NCBI RefSeq assembly: GCF_050176255.1
Contig: NZ_JBFXIE010000014.1
Direction: 5' to 3' (one strand)
Source: JBFXIE01 sp050176255
GTDB lineage: Bacteria; Pseudomonadota; Gammaproteobacteria; Burkholderiales; Burkholderiaceae_C
Length of the DNA: 63,798 bases
Shown: one piece after another, positions 28,171 to 36,691 of the stretch
Layout of the letters: the number at the start of each line of letters is the position of its first letter
Numbering within the stretch: position 1 is the first letter of the stretch
Position numbers and translations under genes: made by a program
Notes under the pieces: generated by a model
Database searches by the model: none
What the model saw: the letters and a program-made list of their open reading frames with translations, nothing else
What the model was told of the DNA's origin: nothing

Positions 28171-28956
28171 ATGAAAAACTCAGGCTCTTTCACCGCACCC
28201 TTCCCATTTACTGATGCCGTCACCTGCACCGCCGCCACGCAGCTGCAAAGCGCCTGCGCGGCCGACTGGCCGATAGCGCCAGGCTGGCAGCCGCTGGTCA
28301 GTGAATTTTTTGCCAGCCAGCGCGGTAGGCAATTGCTGGACTTTTTGCACGATCGCCTGCAGGCCGGCGCCGTCATCTTCCCGCAGCAGCCGCTGCGTGC
28401 GCTGCAGCTCACGCCGCCCGATGCGGTGCGCGTGGTCATCCTGGGGCAAGACCCCTACCACGGCCGCGGCCAGGCCGAGGGGCTGGCGTTCTCGGTCGCG
28501 CCGGGCGTGCGCCTGCCGCCGTCGCTGCGCAACATTTTCAAGGAAATGCAGCGCGACCTGGGCGTGCCGTTTCCGCCGTTCCCCAACCCCGGCGGCAGTC
28601 TGGTGCAGTGGGCGCGCGGCGGCGTGCTGCTGCTCAACACCTGCCTTACCGTGGAAGAAGGCCAGCCCGCCAGCCACGCCGGCCGGGGGTGGGAGCTGCT
28701 GACCGACGCCGTCATCCGCCATGTGGCCGAGCAGGGCCGCCCCACGGTCTTCATGCTCTGGGGCAGCCATGCCCAGTCCAAGCGCGCGCTGATTCCCGAG
28801 GGTCGGGGGCATCTGGTGCTGACGGCCAACCACCCGTCGCCGCTATCGGCGCTGCGCCCGCCGGTGCCGTTTATCGGGTGCGGGCATTTTGGGCAGGCCA
28901 GGGCGTTTCGGGAGGAGCGGGGGTGGGGTGTTAAATGGGGGTCAGATTCCAATTAA
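28171..28956 (+). CDS. ung: uracil-DNA glycosylase
   Basis: Family 1 UDG of 261 residues that removes uracil from DNA in base-excision repair. The water-activating loop GQDPYHG has Asp94, the uracil-binding Asn is in LLLNTCLTVEEGQP, and the minor-groove loop is HPSPLSALRPPVPFIGCGHF. ATG 28171 chosen; a TTG six bases upstream is in a repeat. The C-terminal GVKWGSDSN is encoded by a short repeat (28932-28954) that also supplies the stop region, so the native tail may have been replaced. Confidence 0.95.
   Translation: MKNSGSFTAPFPFTDAVTCTAATQLQSACAADWPIAPGWQPLVSEFFASQRGRQLLDFLHDRLQAGAVIFPQQPLRALQLTPPDAVRVVILGQDPYHGRGQAEGLAFSVAPGVRLPPSLRNIFKEMQRDLGVPFPPFPNPGGSLVQWARGGVLLLNTCLTVEEGQPASHAGRGWELLTDAVIRHVAEQGRPTVFMLWGSHAQSKRALIPEGRGHLVLTANHPSPLSALRPPVPFIGCGHFGQARAFREERGWGVKWGSDSN
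28932..28954 (-). repeat. 23-bp repeat, left copy (end of ung)
   Basis: Inverted relative to two copies at 29810-29832 and 29834-29856; shared core ggtcagattccaatt. It forms the last codons of ung. Confidence 0.65.
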
Positions 28957-29005
28957 ATCCAGCCAAACGATGCTCGTCATTCCCGCACAGGTGGGGATCC
29001 ATGGG

Positions 29006-29055
29006 TTTTTTGGGCTGTGGCGCTTGTTCTATGGGCGTGGGTAGCTATTCTTTTT
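29006..29055 (-). repeat. dispersed hairpin repeat, copy 6 (left cap of palindrome)
   Basis: On the minus strand: aaaaagaatagctacccacg, then aacaagcgccacagcccaaa. It is the inverted partner of copy 7 and forms the left border of the giant palindrome. Confidence 0.65.
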
Positions 29056-29783
29056 GAGTCTTTGTGGGGTGTTTTCATGTCGCTGGCCGGGAGATGCGCC
29101 CGGCGGCGCACTCACTTTCTTTTGCTTCGCCAAAAGAAAGTAAGCAAAGAAAAGGCGACCCCACGTCTGCGACCCCTTCGGGGCAACCTGCGTCGTGGCG
29201 CTTGCGGGGTGTGCCGCAGAACTCACTGCGCGCCTTTGGCGCTTCGTTCAGACAACTGCGGCAAGTCAGATGACGAGGCATGGGCGCTTCGACGCCCATG
29301 GTCACCCCGCAATCGCCCCGCCGCAGGCGCAGCCTCCAGGGGTGGGAGCCGCACGGGCCATCGCTGCGCTCGGCCTGGCTTGCGCGGCGCGCAGCGCCAG
29401 CGCCCCTGTGGGCCGAGCGTAGCGATGGCCCGGATGTTCCCCCGGGTTCCCTTCTGTATGCGCCGAGGAGCGCAGGGCGCGGGGCGGGCGCGTGCCGCAG
29501 GACACACGCCTTCATTGACTGACTTGCCGCAGTTGTTTGAACGAAGCGCTGAAAGCGCGCAGTGAGTTCTGCGGCACGCCCCGCGAACGAGCACCGCAGG
29601 TTGCCCGAAGCGAAGCGCAGGGACGCAGACAGCAGGGTCGCCTTTTCTTTGCTTACTTTCTTTTGGCGAAGCAAAAGAAAGTGAGTGCGCCGCCGGGCGC
29701 ATCTCCCGGCCAGCGACATGAAAACACCCCACCAAGACTCAAAAACAATAGCTACTCACGCAAGCTATATAAGCGCTACAGCC
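29013..29783. repeat. giant imperfect palindrome between ung and queA
   Basis: Left arm 29013-29268 and right arm 29520-29783 are inverted copies of about 260 bp with few mismatches; examples are tcatgtcgctggccgggaga, ttgcttcgccaaaagaaagt and aactgcggcaagtca, each found inverted on the other side. The 251-bp centre holds another inverted pair around ggccatcgct...gctcggcc (about 29356 and 29422). Frames on both strands yield the same kind of basic peptide because of the symmetry and are not credible genes. No transposase is seen. It fills the gene-free stretch 28957-29887. Confidence 0.8.
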
Positions 29784-29790
29784 ACTTTCA
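29741..29790 (+). repeat. dispersed hairpin repeat, copy 7 (right cap of palindrome)
   Basis: Starts aaaaacaatagctactcacg and ends aagcgctacagccactttca; mirror of copy 6. Confidence 0.7.
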
Positions 29791-29809
29791 ATCACAAATT
29801 CCCGGATTA

Positions 29810-29856
29810 ATTGGAATCCGACCCCCAATAACCATTGGAATCTGACCCCCAATAAC
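29810..29856 (+). repeat. two tandem 23-bp repeats near queA end
   Basis: Units start at 29810 and 29834 with core ttggaatctgacccccaata (the first has ccg for ctg). A third, inverted copy is at the end of ung. Confidence 0.7.
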
Positions 29857-29887
29857 CCTGTAATCCTGCACGCGATGGAGCTCCCGC

Positions 29888-30994
29888 TTACTCCTGCCGC
29901 TGCAGCACCATCGCATCGCCATAACTGAAGAACCGGTAGCGCTGCGCCACCGCGTGGCGGTACAGATCCATGATGTGCTCGTAGCCCGCAAAGGCGCTCA
30001 CCAGCATCATCAGCGTGCTTTTGGGCAGGTGGAAGTTGGTGACCAGCAGGTCCACCACCTGAAAGCGAAAGCCTGGCGTGATGAAGATGCGGGTGTCGCC
30101 CTGCGTCTGGCCGCTTTGCGCCCAGGATTCGAGCGTGCGCACCGTGGTCGTGCCCACGGCCACCACGCGGCCGCCGCGCTGGCGGCAGCGCTCCAGCTGG
30201 GCCAGCGTGGCCAGCGGAATGTCGTACCACTCGCTGTGCATCTGGTGCTCGGCCAGGTTCTCGGTTTTGACGGGCTGAAAGGTGCCCGCGCCCACATGCA
30301 GTGTGACGCTGGCGGTCTCCACGCCGCGTTGCGCCAGCTGCGCCAGCACGGCCTCGTCAAAGTGCAGCGCCGCCGTGGGCGCGGCCACGGCGCCGGGCGC
30401 GCGGGCAAACACGGTCTGGTAGCGCTCGGCGTCTTCGGCTTCGTCGGGGTCGTGGTCGGCGTTTTGCTGGCGCTCGATGTAGGGCGGCAGCGGCAGGTGG
30501 CCGTGGCGCTCCATCAGCTGCCAAGGGGTTTCGCCGGCCGGGCCGCGCAGCGCCAGGCGAAACAGCGGGCCGTCGGCATCCGGGTAGCGGCCCAGCAGCG
30601 TGGCATCAAAGCCGCCGCGTGCCGCGCCGCCCGCCATGTGGATGGTGGCGCCGGGCAGGGGCTTTTTGCTGACCTTCATGTGCGCCACGACTTCGTTGCC
30701 CGCGCCGGTGGGCAGCACGCGCTCGATCAGCAGCTCCAGCTTGCCGCCGCTGGCCTTTTCGCCGAACAGGCGCGCCTTGACCACGCGCGTGTCGTTGAAC
30801 ACCAGCAGGTCGCCCGGCTGCAGCAGGCTGGGCAGCTCGCGAAAGATGCGGTCTGTGGGCGGGCTGGCGCGCCCGTCCAGCAGGCGCGAGCTGCTGCGTT
30901 GCAGGGCGGGGTGCTGGGCGATGAGCAGCTCGGGCAGCTCGAAGTCAAAGTCGCTCAGGGTAAAGGTGCGGGGGGCGGCAGAGGCAGAGGACAT
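29888..30994 (-). CDS. queA: S-adenosylmethionine:tRNA ribosyltransferase-isomerase
   Basis: QueA moves the ribosyl part of SAM to 7-aminomethyl-deazaguanine in tRNA, giving epoxyqueuosine. The 368-residue protein has the start FTLSDFDFELPELLIAQHP, the RSSSRLL block, LLVFNDTRVVKARLFG, LPLPPYIER, ERYQTVFA, TLHVGAGTFQPV, VGTTTVRTLES, TNFHLPKSTLMML and YRFFSYGDAML-like ending. ATG 30994 fits the family start. It is divergent from recG, with a 262-bp shared region containing no other gene. Confidence 0.96.
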   Translation of the reverse strand: MSSASAAPRTFTLSDFDFELPELLIAQHPALQRSSSRLLDGRASPPTDRIFRELPSLLQPGDLLVFNDTRVVKARLFGEKASGGKLELLIERVLPTGAGNEVVAHMKVSKKPLPGATIHMAGGAARGGFDATLLGRYPDADGPLFRLALRGPAGETPWQLMERHGHLPLPPYIERQQNADHDPDEAEDAERYQTVFARAPGAVAAPTAALHFDEAVLAQLAQRGVETASVTLHVGAGTFQPVKTENLAEHQMHSEWYDIPLATLAQLERCRQRGGRVVAVGTTTVRTLESWAQSGQTQGDTRIFITPGFRFQVVDLLVTNFHLPKSTLMMLVSAFAGYEHIMDLYRHAVAQRYRFFSYGDAMVLQRQE

Positions 30995-31256
30995 GCGGGG
31001 CTTGGGAACCGTGGGGTGGGTGTGGGCCCGTTCCAAGGCAAAAAAAGACAAGCGGGCGATTTTCGCAAAGAAGCGGCCGCCGTGCAGCGCGCACAGTGAT
31101 TCGGAAGGGGCGTGGCCGCGCTTGCAGGGCCGGCCGGACGTGAGGGCGTCGTGCGCTGCCCCAGACAGCCCCCAGGTCGTCTGGCAGCCCGGCCCGCCCG
31201 CCCATGTGCGAGGGACAGTGAAGTTTGGCAACCGCGGGCGTGTTAGCCTTTTTGCC

Positions 31257-33398
31257 GTGTCAGCCGCTCCCAGAAAATCACCCATCGCCCCCGCATCGCG
31301 CCCCGCAAAGGCCGCCGCCAGCCCCGCGCAGCAAGCCCTCGTCAAGCTGGGCCTGACGCGCGACATCGACCTGGCGCTGCACCTGCCGCTGCGCTACGAG
31401 GACGAGACGCGCATCACGCCGATCCGCAACGCGCGCGAGGGCGACACGGTGCAGATCGAGGCCACGGTGACGGCCAGCGAGGTGCAGCTGCGCCCGCGCC
31501 GCATGCTGAAGGTGCAGGTCGATGACGGCACCGGCACCTGCGAGCTGACCTTCTTCAGCTTCTATCCCTCGCACCAGAAAGCCCTGGCCGTGGGCGCGCG
31601 CGTGCGCGTGCGCGGCGAGGTCAAGGGCGGCTTCTGGGGCCGACAGATGCTGCACCCGGCCTTTCGCAAGGCCGAAGGCGACTTGCCCGCGGCGTTGACG
31701 CCCGTCTATCCCACCGTGGCGCAGCTGCCCCAGGCCTATTTGCGCCGCGCCGTGGCCAGCGCCCTCACCCGGGTGGATTTGCCCGAGACGCTGCCGCCGG
31801 GGCTGGAGCCGCCGGTGGCAAGGTTTGATGCCAAAAATGGCCTGCAACGCCCGTGGAGCTTGCGCAAGGCGCTATTGTTTTTGCACCGTCCCACGCCTGA
31901 CGTGGCGCTGGCCACTTTGCAAGACCATAGCCACCCCGCCTGGCAGCGCCTGAAGGCCGAGGAGTTGCTGGCGCAGCAGCTGTCGCAGCTGACCGCCAAG
32001 CGCGAGCGCGCCCGCCTGCGCGCGCCCGTGCTGCGCCCGCAGGCCGTGCCCGGCGCGCTGGCGCTGCACGAGCAGTTGCTGGCCGTGCTGCCCTTCAGCC
32101 TGACGGCGGCGCAGCGCCGCGTGGGCGAGGAAATCGCGCGCGACCTGGCCCGCCCCGTGCCCATGCACCGTCTGCTGCAGGGCGACGTGGGATCGGGCAA
32201 GACCGTGGTCGCCGCGCTGGCCGCTGCCGTGTGCATGGATGCGCTCTGGCAGTGCGCGCTGATGGCGCCCACCGAGATATTGGCCGAGCAGCACTTCGCC
32301 AAGCTGGTCGGCTGGCTGCAGCCGCTGCTGGCGGCACGCGGCCAGCGCGTGGCCTGGCTGGTCGGCGGTCAAAAGAAGAAAGAGCGCGCCGCCATGCTGG
32401 CGCTGATCGAAACCGGCGAGGCCGCGCTGGTGGTGGGCACGCATGCCGTCATCCAGGAGCAGGTGCGCTTCAAAAACCTGGCGCTGGCGGTGATCGACGA
32501 GCAGCACCGCTTTGGCGTGGCACAGCGCCTGGCGCTGCGCAAGAAGCTGGAGCACCACGGCCTGGAGCCGCACCTGCTGATGATGAGCGCCACGCCCATA
32601 CCGCGCACGCTGGCCATGAGCTATTACGCCGACCTGGACGTGTCCACCATCGACGAGCTGCCGCCCGGGCGCACGCCCATCGTCACCAAGCTGATCGCCG
32701 ACAGCCGCAAGGACGAGGTCGTTGAGCGCATCGGCGCGCAGGTGGCCGCGGGCCGGCAGGTGTACTGGGTGTGCCCGCTGATTGAAGAGAGCGAGGCGCT
32801 GGACCTGTCCAATGCCACCGCCACGCACGCGCAGCTGAGCGAGGCACTGCCCTGCGTGATGGTGGGCCTGCTGCACTCGCGCATGCCCGCAGCTGAAAAG
32901 AAGGCGGTGATGGATCTGTTCAAGAGTGGGCAGATGGGCGTGCTGGTGTCCACCACCGTGATCGAGGTAGGCGTGGACGTGCCCAACGCCAGCCTGATGG
33001 TCATCGAGCATGCCGAGCGCTTTGGCCTGAGCCAGCTGCACCAGCTGCGCGGGCGCGTGGGGCGCGGCGCGGCCGCGTCGGCCTGCGTGCTGCTGTACTC
33101 GACGGGCGAATCGGGCCGGCTGGGCGAGACTGCGCAGGGCCGCCTGCGGGCCATGGCCGAGACTACCGACGGCTTCGAGATCGCGCGGCGCGACCTGGAC
33201 ATCCGCGGGCCCGGCGAATTTTTGGGCGCGCGCCAGTCGGGCGATGCGCTCTTGCGGTTTGCCGACCTGGCCACCGACACGCTGCTGCTGGACTGGGCAC
33301 GCGAGACCGCGCCGCAGATGCTTGACCGCCACCCGGATCTGGCCGAGCGGCATATTCAGCGTTGGCTCGGTGCAAAAAACGACTATTTGAAGGCGTGA
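31257..33398 (+). CDS. recG: ATP-dependent DNA helicase RecG
   Basis: RecG is a 3'-5' translocase that regresses stalled forks and processes branched DNA. The 713-residue protein has the wedge/OB domain (about 60-160), Walker A GDVGSGKT near 309, the DEQHRFG box near 413, MSATPIPRTLAM, and the C-terminal helicase block with QLRGRVGRG. I use GTG 31257 (VSAAPRKSP); longer frames upstream run through the queA region. An antisense-oriented hairpin repeat (31831-31882) encodes AKNGLQRPWSLRKALL near residue 200, before FLHRPTPDV, in a linker not involved in catalysis. Confidence 0.95.
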   Translation: MSAAPRKSPIAPASRPAKAAASPAQQALVKLGLTRDIDLALHLPLRYEDETRITPIRNAREGDTVQIEATVTASEVQLRPRRMLKVQVDDGTGTCELTFFSFYPSHQKALAVGARVRVRGEVKGGFWGRQMLHPAFRKAEGDLPAALTPVYPTVAQLPQAYLRRAVASALTRVDLPETLPPGLEPPVARFDAKNGLQRPWSLRKALLFLHRPTPDVALATLQDHSHPAWQRLKAEELLAQQLSQLTAKRERARLRAPVLRPQAVPGALALHEQLLAVLPFSLTAAQRRVGEEIARDLARPVPMHRLLQGDVGSGKTVVAALAAAVCMDALWQCALMAPTEILAEQHFAKLVGWLQPLLAARGQRVAWLVGGQKKKERAAMLALIETGEAALVVGTHAVIQEQVRFKNLALAVIDEQHRFGVAQRLALRKKLEHHGLEPHLLMMSATPIPRTLAMSYYADLDVSTIDELPPGRTPIVTKLIADSRKDEVVERIGAQVAAGRQVYWVCPLIEESEALDLSNATATHAQLSEALPCVMVGLLHSRMPAAEKKAVMDLFKSGQMGVLVSTTVIEVGVDVPNASLMVIEHAERFGLSQLHQLRGRVGRGAAASACVLLYSTGESGRLGETAQGRLRAMAETTDGFEIARRDLDIRGPGEFLGARQSGDALLRFADLATDTLLLDWARETAPQMLDRHPDLAERHIQRWLGAKNDYLKA
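31831..31882 (-). repeat. dispersed hairpin repeat, copy 8 (inside recG)
   Basis: Minus strand: aaaaacaatagcgccttgcg, later gcaggccatttttgg. Stem partly degenerate. In frame with recG. Confidence 0.5.
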
Positions 33399-33461
33399 GT
33401 GCATAGCGCCAACACATTACGCCGTAGCACAATGGCATGACATTTGCCGGCAGGATTCGCC

Positions 33462-34427
33462 ATGACTCTTACAGAACTTAAATACATCGTTGCGGTCGCC
33501 CGTGAAAAACACTTTGGCCGCGCTGCCGAGGCCTGCTATGTGTCGCAGCCCACGCTGTCGGTGGCCGTCAAAAAGCTGGAGGACGAGCTGGAGGTCAAGT
33601 TGTTCGAGCGCAGCGCGGGCGATGTGACCGTGACGCCGCTGGGCGACGAGATCGTGCGCCAGGCGCAAAGCGTGCTGGAGCAGGCCGCCGCCATCAAAGA
33701 GATCGCCAAGCGCGGCAAGGACCCGCTGGCCGGCGCCCTCACGCTGGGCGTGATCTACACCATCGGCCCCTACCTGCTGCCCGAGCTGGTGCGCCACGCC
33801 ATCGCGCGCACGCCGCAAATGCCGCTGATGCTGCAGGAGAACTTCACCGCCCGGCTGCTGGAGATGCTGCGCACCGGCGAGATCGACTGCGCCATCCTGG
33901 CCGAACCCTTTCCCGACACCGGCCTGGCCATCGCGCCGCTGTACGACGAGCCCTTCATGGCGGCCGTGCCCTCCAGCCATGCGCTGGCCCAGCGCAAGAG
34001 CGTGTCGGCGTCGGAACTGAAGAACGAGACCATGCTGCTGCTGGGCGTGGGCCACTGCTTTCGCGACCATGTGCTGGAGGTCTGCCCCGAGTTCGCGCGC
34101 TACGCCAGCAACGCCGAGGGCATACGCCGCACCTTTGAAGGCAGCTCGCTGGAGACCATCAAGCACATGGTGTCGGCCGGCATGGGCGTGACGCTGGTGC
34201 CGCGCCTGTCGGTGCCGCGCGATGCGCTGCACACCGGCGTGCGCCGGCGCAAGAGCGACGACGCCCATATCCGCTACCTGCCCGTGGTGGAAAGCGACGG
34301 CAGCCCGCCGCCCATGCGCCGCGTGGTGCTGGTGTGGCGCCGCAGCTTTACCCGCTATGAGGCCATTGCCGCGCTGCGCAATGCCATCTACGCCTGCGAG
34401 CTGCCCGGGGTGACGCGGCTGTCCTGA
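33462..34427 (+). CDS. oxyR: OxyR-type LysR regulator of peroxide response
   Basis: A 321-residue LysR-family activator. The N-terminal helix-turn-helix spans residues 1-65 (LTELKYIVAVAREKHFGRAA). The redox cysteines are Cys199 and Cys208 in GHCFRDHVLEVC, at the same numbers as in E. coli OxyR, so it should form the peroxide-induced disulfide. It follows recG, as in many betaproteobacteria, and precedes a dps gene, a usual OxyR target. ATG 33462 gives MTLTELKY; an upstream in-frame ATG adds only MPAGFA. Confidence 0.93.
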   Translation: MTLTELKYIVAVAREKHFGRAAEACYVSQPTLSVAVKKLEDELEVKLFERSAGDVTVTPLGDEIVRQAQSVLEQAAAIKEIAKRGKDPLAGALTLGVIYTIGPYLLPELVRHAIARTPQMPLMLQENFTARLLEMLRTGEIDCAILAEPFPDTGLAIAPLYDEPFMAAVPSSHALAQRKSVSASELKNETMLLLGVGHCFRDHVLEVCPEFARYASNAEGIRRTFEGSSLETIKHMVSAGMGVTLVPRLSVPRDALHTGVRRRKSDDAHIRYLPVVESDGSPPPMRRVVLVWRRSFTRYEAIAALRNAIYACELPGVTRLS

Positions 34428-34508
34428 TGGTTTTGTGGTGCCCGCAGGCGCTGCAGTTGGTACAGTCGGTTCATTGGTTTCAAGCCCATCAACCCGAAAG
34501 GACACACC

Positions 34509-35027
34509 ATGGCCAAGCCCAGCAGCAAATCCGCATCCACCAAGACCGGCGTGCCGCGCATCGACATCGGCATCAGCGAAAAAGACCGCGCCGCCATCGC
34601 CCAGGGCCTGTCGGGCCTGCTGGCCGATACCTACACGCTGTACCTGACCACGCACAACTTCCACTGGAACGTCACTGGCCCCATGTTCAACACGCTGCAC
34701 ACCATGTTCATGGACCAGTACACCGCGCTGTGGAACGCCGTGGACCCGGTGGCCGAGCGCATCCGCTCGCTGGGCCACTTCGCGCCGGGCTCGTATGCGC
34801 AGTTTGGCCAGCTGACCAGCCTGCCCGACGTACCGGCCGAGCCGCCCAGGGCCACCGAGATGATCCGCATCCTGGTCGAAGGCCACGAAGCCGTGGCCCG
34901 CACCGCGCGCGAGCTGTTCCCCCTGGCCGACAAGGCCAGCGACGAGCCCACGGCCGACCTGCTGACCCAGCGCATGACCGAGCACGAGCAGGCCGCCTGG
35001 ATGCTGCGCTCGCTGCTCGAAGACTGA
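34509..35027 (+). CDS. dps: Dps-family DNA-binding ferritin-like protein
   Basis: A 172-residue Dps/ferritin-like protein that stores iron, uses peroxide and protects DNA. The N-terminus is Lys/Ser-rich (AKPSSKSASTKT), as needed for DNA binding. The ferroxidase site residues are in THNFHWNVTGPMF and MFMDQYTALWNAVDPVAERI. A GAAAGGA Shine-Dalgarno precedes ATG 34509. It lies 81 bp after oxyR; I could not identify a clear OxyR site in the gap. Confidence 0.93.
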   Translation: MAKPSSKSASTKTGVPRIDIGISEKDRAAIAQGLSGLLADTYTLYLTTHNFHWNVTGPMFNTLHTMFMDQYTALWNAVDPVAERIRSLGHFAPGSYAQFGQLTSLPDVPAEPPRATEMIRILVEGHEAVARTARELFPLADKASDEPTADLLTQRMTEHEQAAWMLRSLLED

Positions 35028-35058
35028 CGATCTCTTGCGCAGCAGCGCCGCACGCACC

Positions 35059-36600
35059 ATGTCCGCCACCGAAACCGAGCTCAAACTGGCCCTGCCGGGG
35101 CTGGATAGCGCGTTGCTGGCCCGGCGGCTGGCGCGCGTGCCTGCTTTGGCGCGCACCACGCCCATGCGCGAGCGCCTCACCAGCATCTATCACGACACGC
35201 CTGCGTTGGACCTGCTGCGCCAGCGCGTGGCGCTGCGCCTGCGCCGCGAGGGCGAAGGCGACGGCAAGGGGGCCAAGGCCCGCTGGCTGCAAACCCTCAA
35301 GACCGCGGGCGACGCCGCCAGCGCCCTGAGCCAGCGCGGCGAGTGGGAGATGCCCGTCGCCGGCCCGGCGCTGGAGCCGGCGCAGCTGGCCGGCACGCCG
35401 TGGGCCGCCCTGGATCCGCAGGGCGAGTGGGCCGCGGCCCTGCAGCCCTGCTTTACGACAGACTTTGAGCGCACCCGCTGGCGCCTGCGCGTGCGCGGCG
35501 GCGCCGTGATCGAGGTGGCGCTGGATGTGGGCGCCATTACGGCCACGGTGGACGGCGCGCAGCGCAGCGCCCCCCTGTGCGAGCTGGAGCTGGAGCTTGT
35601 GCAAGGCCCGCCCGAGGCACTGCTGGCGCTGGCGCGGCGCATTGCCCGCCATGTGGCCGTGCTGCCGCTGGCAGCCAGCAAGGCCGAGCGCGGCTACGCC
35701 CTGCTGCAGCCACCCGCCAGCCCGGCCGTGACGGCCAGCCCGCCACCGCTGGCGCGCCGCATGACGGTGGCCCAGGTGGCCGAGCGCGTGCTGGGCGAGG
35801 CCTTCCAGCAGTTTTGCGCCAATTTGTTTGCGCTGCAGCAGGGCTCGGACGCGCCCGAGGTGGTGCACCAGGCCCGCGTGGGCTGGCGCCGCCTGCGCAG
35901 CCTGGTGCGCTTGTTTGCGCCGGCCTGCACCGACCGCCCCGCGCCCGCCGCTGCCGCGCTGGCGCCGCTGCTGCAGCCGCTGGGCCGCCTGCGCGACCTG
36001 GACGTGGCCAGCACCCAGACCCTGCCTGCGCTGGCCGCGCACTATGCGCAGGGCGATGAGGGCCGGGCCGCCGCCTGGCAGTCGGCGCAGGACATGCTGG
36101 CCGCCGCGGCGCAGCAGACCCGGGGCGAAACCCGCGCCGCACTGCAGCAGCCCGCCGTGGGCGCGGCCCTGCTGGCCTGGCAGGACTGGCTGCATGGCTG
36201 GTCGCTGGCGGCCCAGGTGGCACCGGGTGTGCAGGCATGCACGTTCAGCGCGCTGGCGGCCGAGCCCGCCCGGCACTGGGCGCGCCAGCGCATCCGGCGC
36301 CTGGTGCGCAAACTGGCGGCGGCGCTCGAGACTGCGGGCGACGACGAGGCGCTGCACCATGCGCGCATCCTGGCCAAGCGCCTGCGCTACGGCAGCACGG
36401 CGCTGGCGCCGCTGTTGCCGCAGCGCATGACGCGCCACCGCAGCGCGGCCGAGCAATGGCAAGAGCGCCTGGGCGCCCAGCGCGACTGGACCCAGGCCGG
36501 CGCGCTGGTGGCAGCGCATGGCGGCGATGCCGCCGTGGCGGCCTTTTTGCGCGGCGCGGCCGTGGGCCGTGGCTGGGCAGGTGTGCGGGCGGGCCGCTGA
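35059..36600 (+). CDS. CYTH-CHAD domain protein, probable inorganic triphosphatase
   Basis: A 513-residue protein. The CYTH domain (1-210) begins ETELKL, the ExExK signature (E5, E7, K9) of tunnel triphosphatases, and has repeated Arg/Glu strands (RLRREGEG, WRLRVRGG, ELELELVQG). The CHAD domain (about 235-500), rich in conserved His and Arg (VHQARVGWRRLRSL, HHARILAKRLRYG), is thought to bind polyphosphate. Relatives such as YgiF hydrolyse tripolyphosphate. ATG 35059 is chosen over a TTG 24 bases upstream because the family begins with the ExExK strand. Confidence 0.88.
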   Translation: MSATETELKLALPGLDSALLARRLARVPALARTTPMRERLTSIYHDTPALDLLRQRVALRLRREGEGDGKGAKARWLQTLKTAGDAASALSQRGEWEMPVAGPALEPAQLAGTPWAALDPQGEWAAALQPCFTTDFERTRWRLRVRGGAVIEVALDVGAITATVDGAQRSAPLCELELELVQGPPEALLALARRIARHVAVLPLAASKAERGYALLQPPASPAVTASPPPLARRMTVAQVAERVLGEAFQQFCANLFALQQGSDAPEVVHQARVGWRRLRSLVRLFAPACTDRPAPAAAALAPLLQPLGRLRDLDVASTQTLPALAAHYAQGDEGRAAAWQSAQDMLAAAAQQTRGETRAALQQPAVGAALLAWQDWLHGWSLAAQVAPGVQACTFSALAAEPARHWARQRIRRLVRKLAAALETAGDDEALHHARILAKRLRYGSTALAPLLPQRMTRHRSAAEQWQERLGAQRDWTQAGALVAAHGGDAAVAAFLRGAAVGRGWAGVRAGR

Positions 36601-36691
36601 TGGGCGCACACTGCGCCGATGCAGTGCTGATGCCTTGCCTGCGCCTTGCCTGCGCGTTTCTTCATCCCATCTTTTTCTTCATTTCTGCCGC

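Noticed and set aside
29017..29735. Open frames on both strands encoding basic peptides starting SLAGRCARRRTHFLLLRQ
   Set aside because: They are identical on both strands because the DNA is palindromic, and are a product of the repeat and not genes.
30600..31256. Upstream extension of recG to 932 residues
   Set aside because: It reads back through queA on the opposite strand and lacks similarity; GTG 31257 fits the family start.
34428..34508. OxyR binding site ahead of dps
   Set aside because: No ATAG-N7-CTAT-like pattern is clear in the 81-bp gap.
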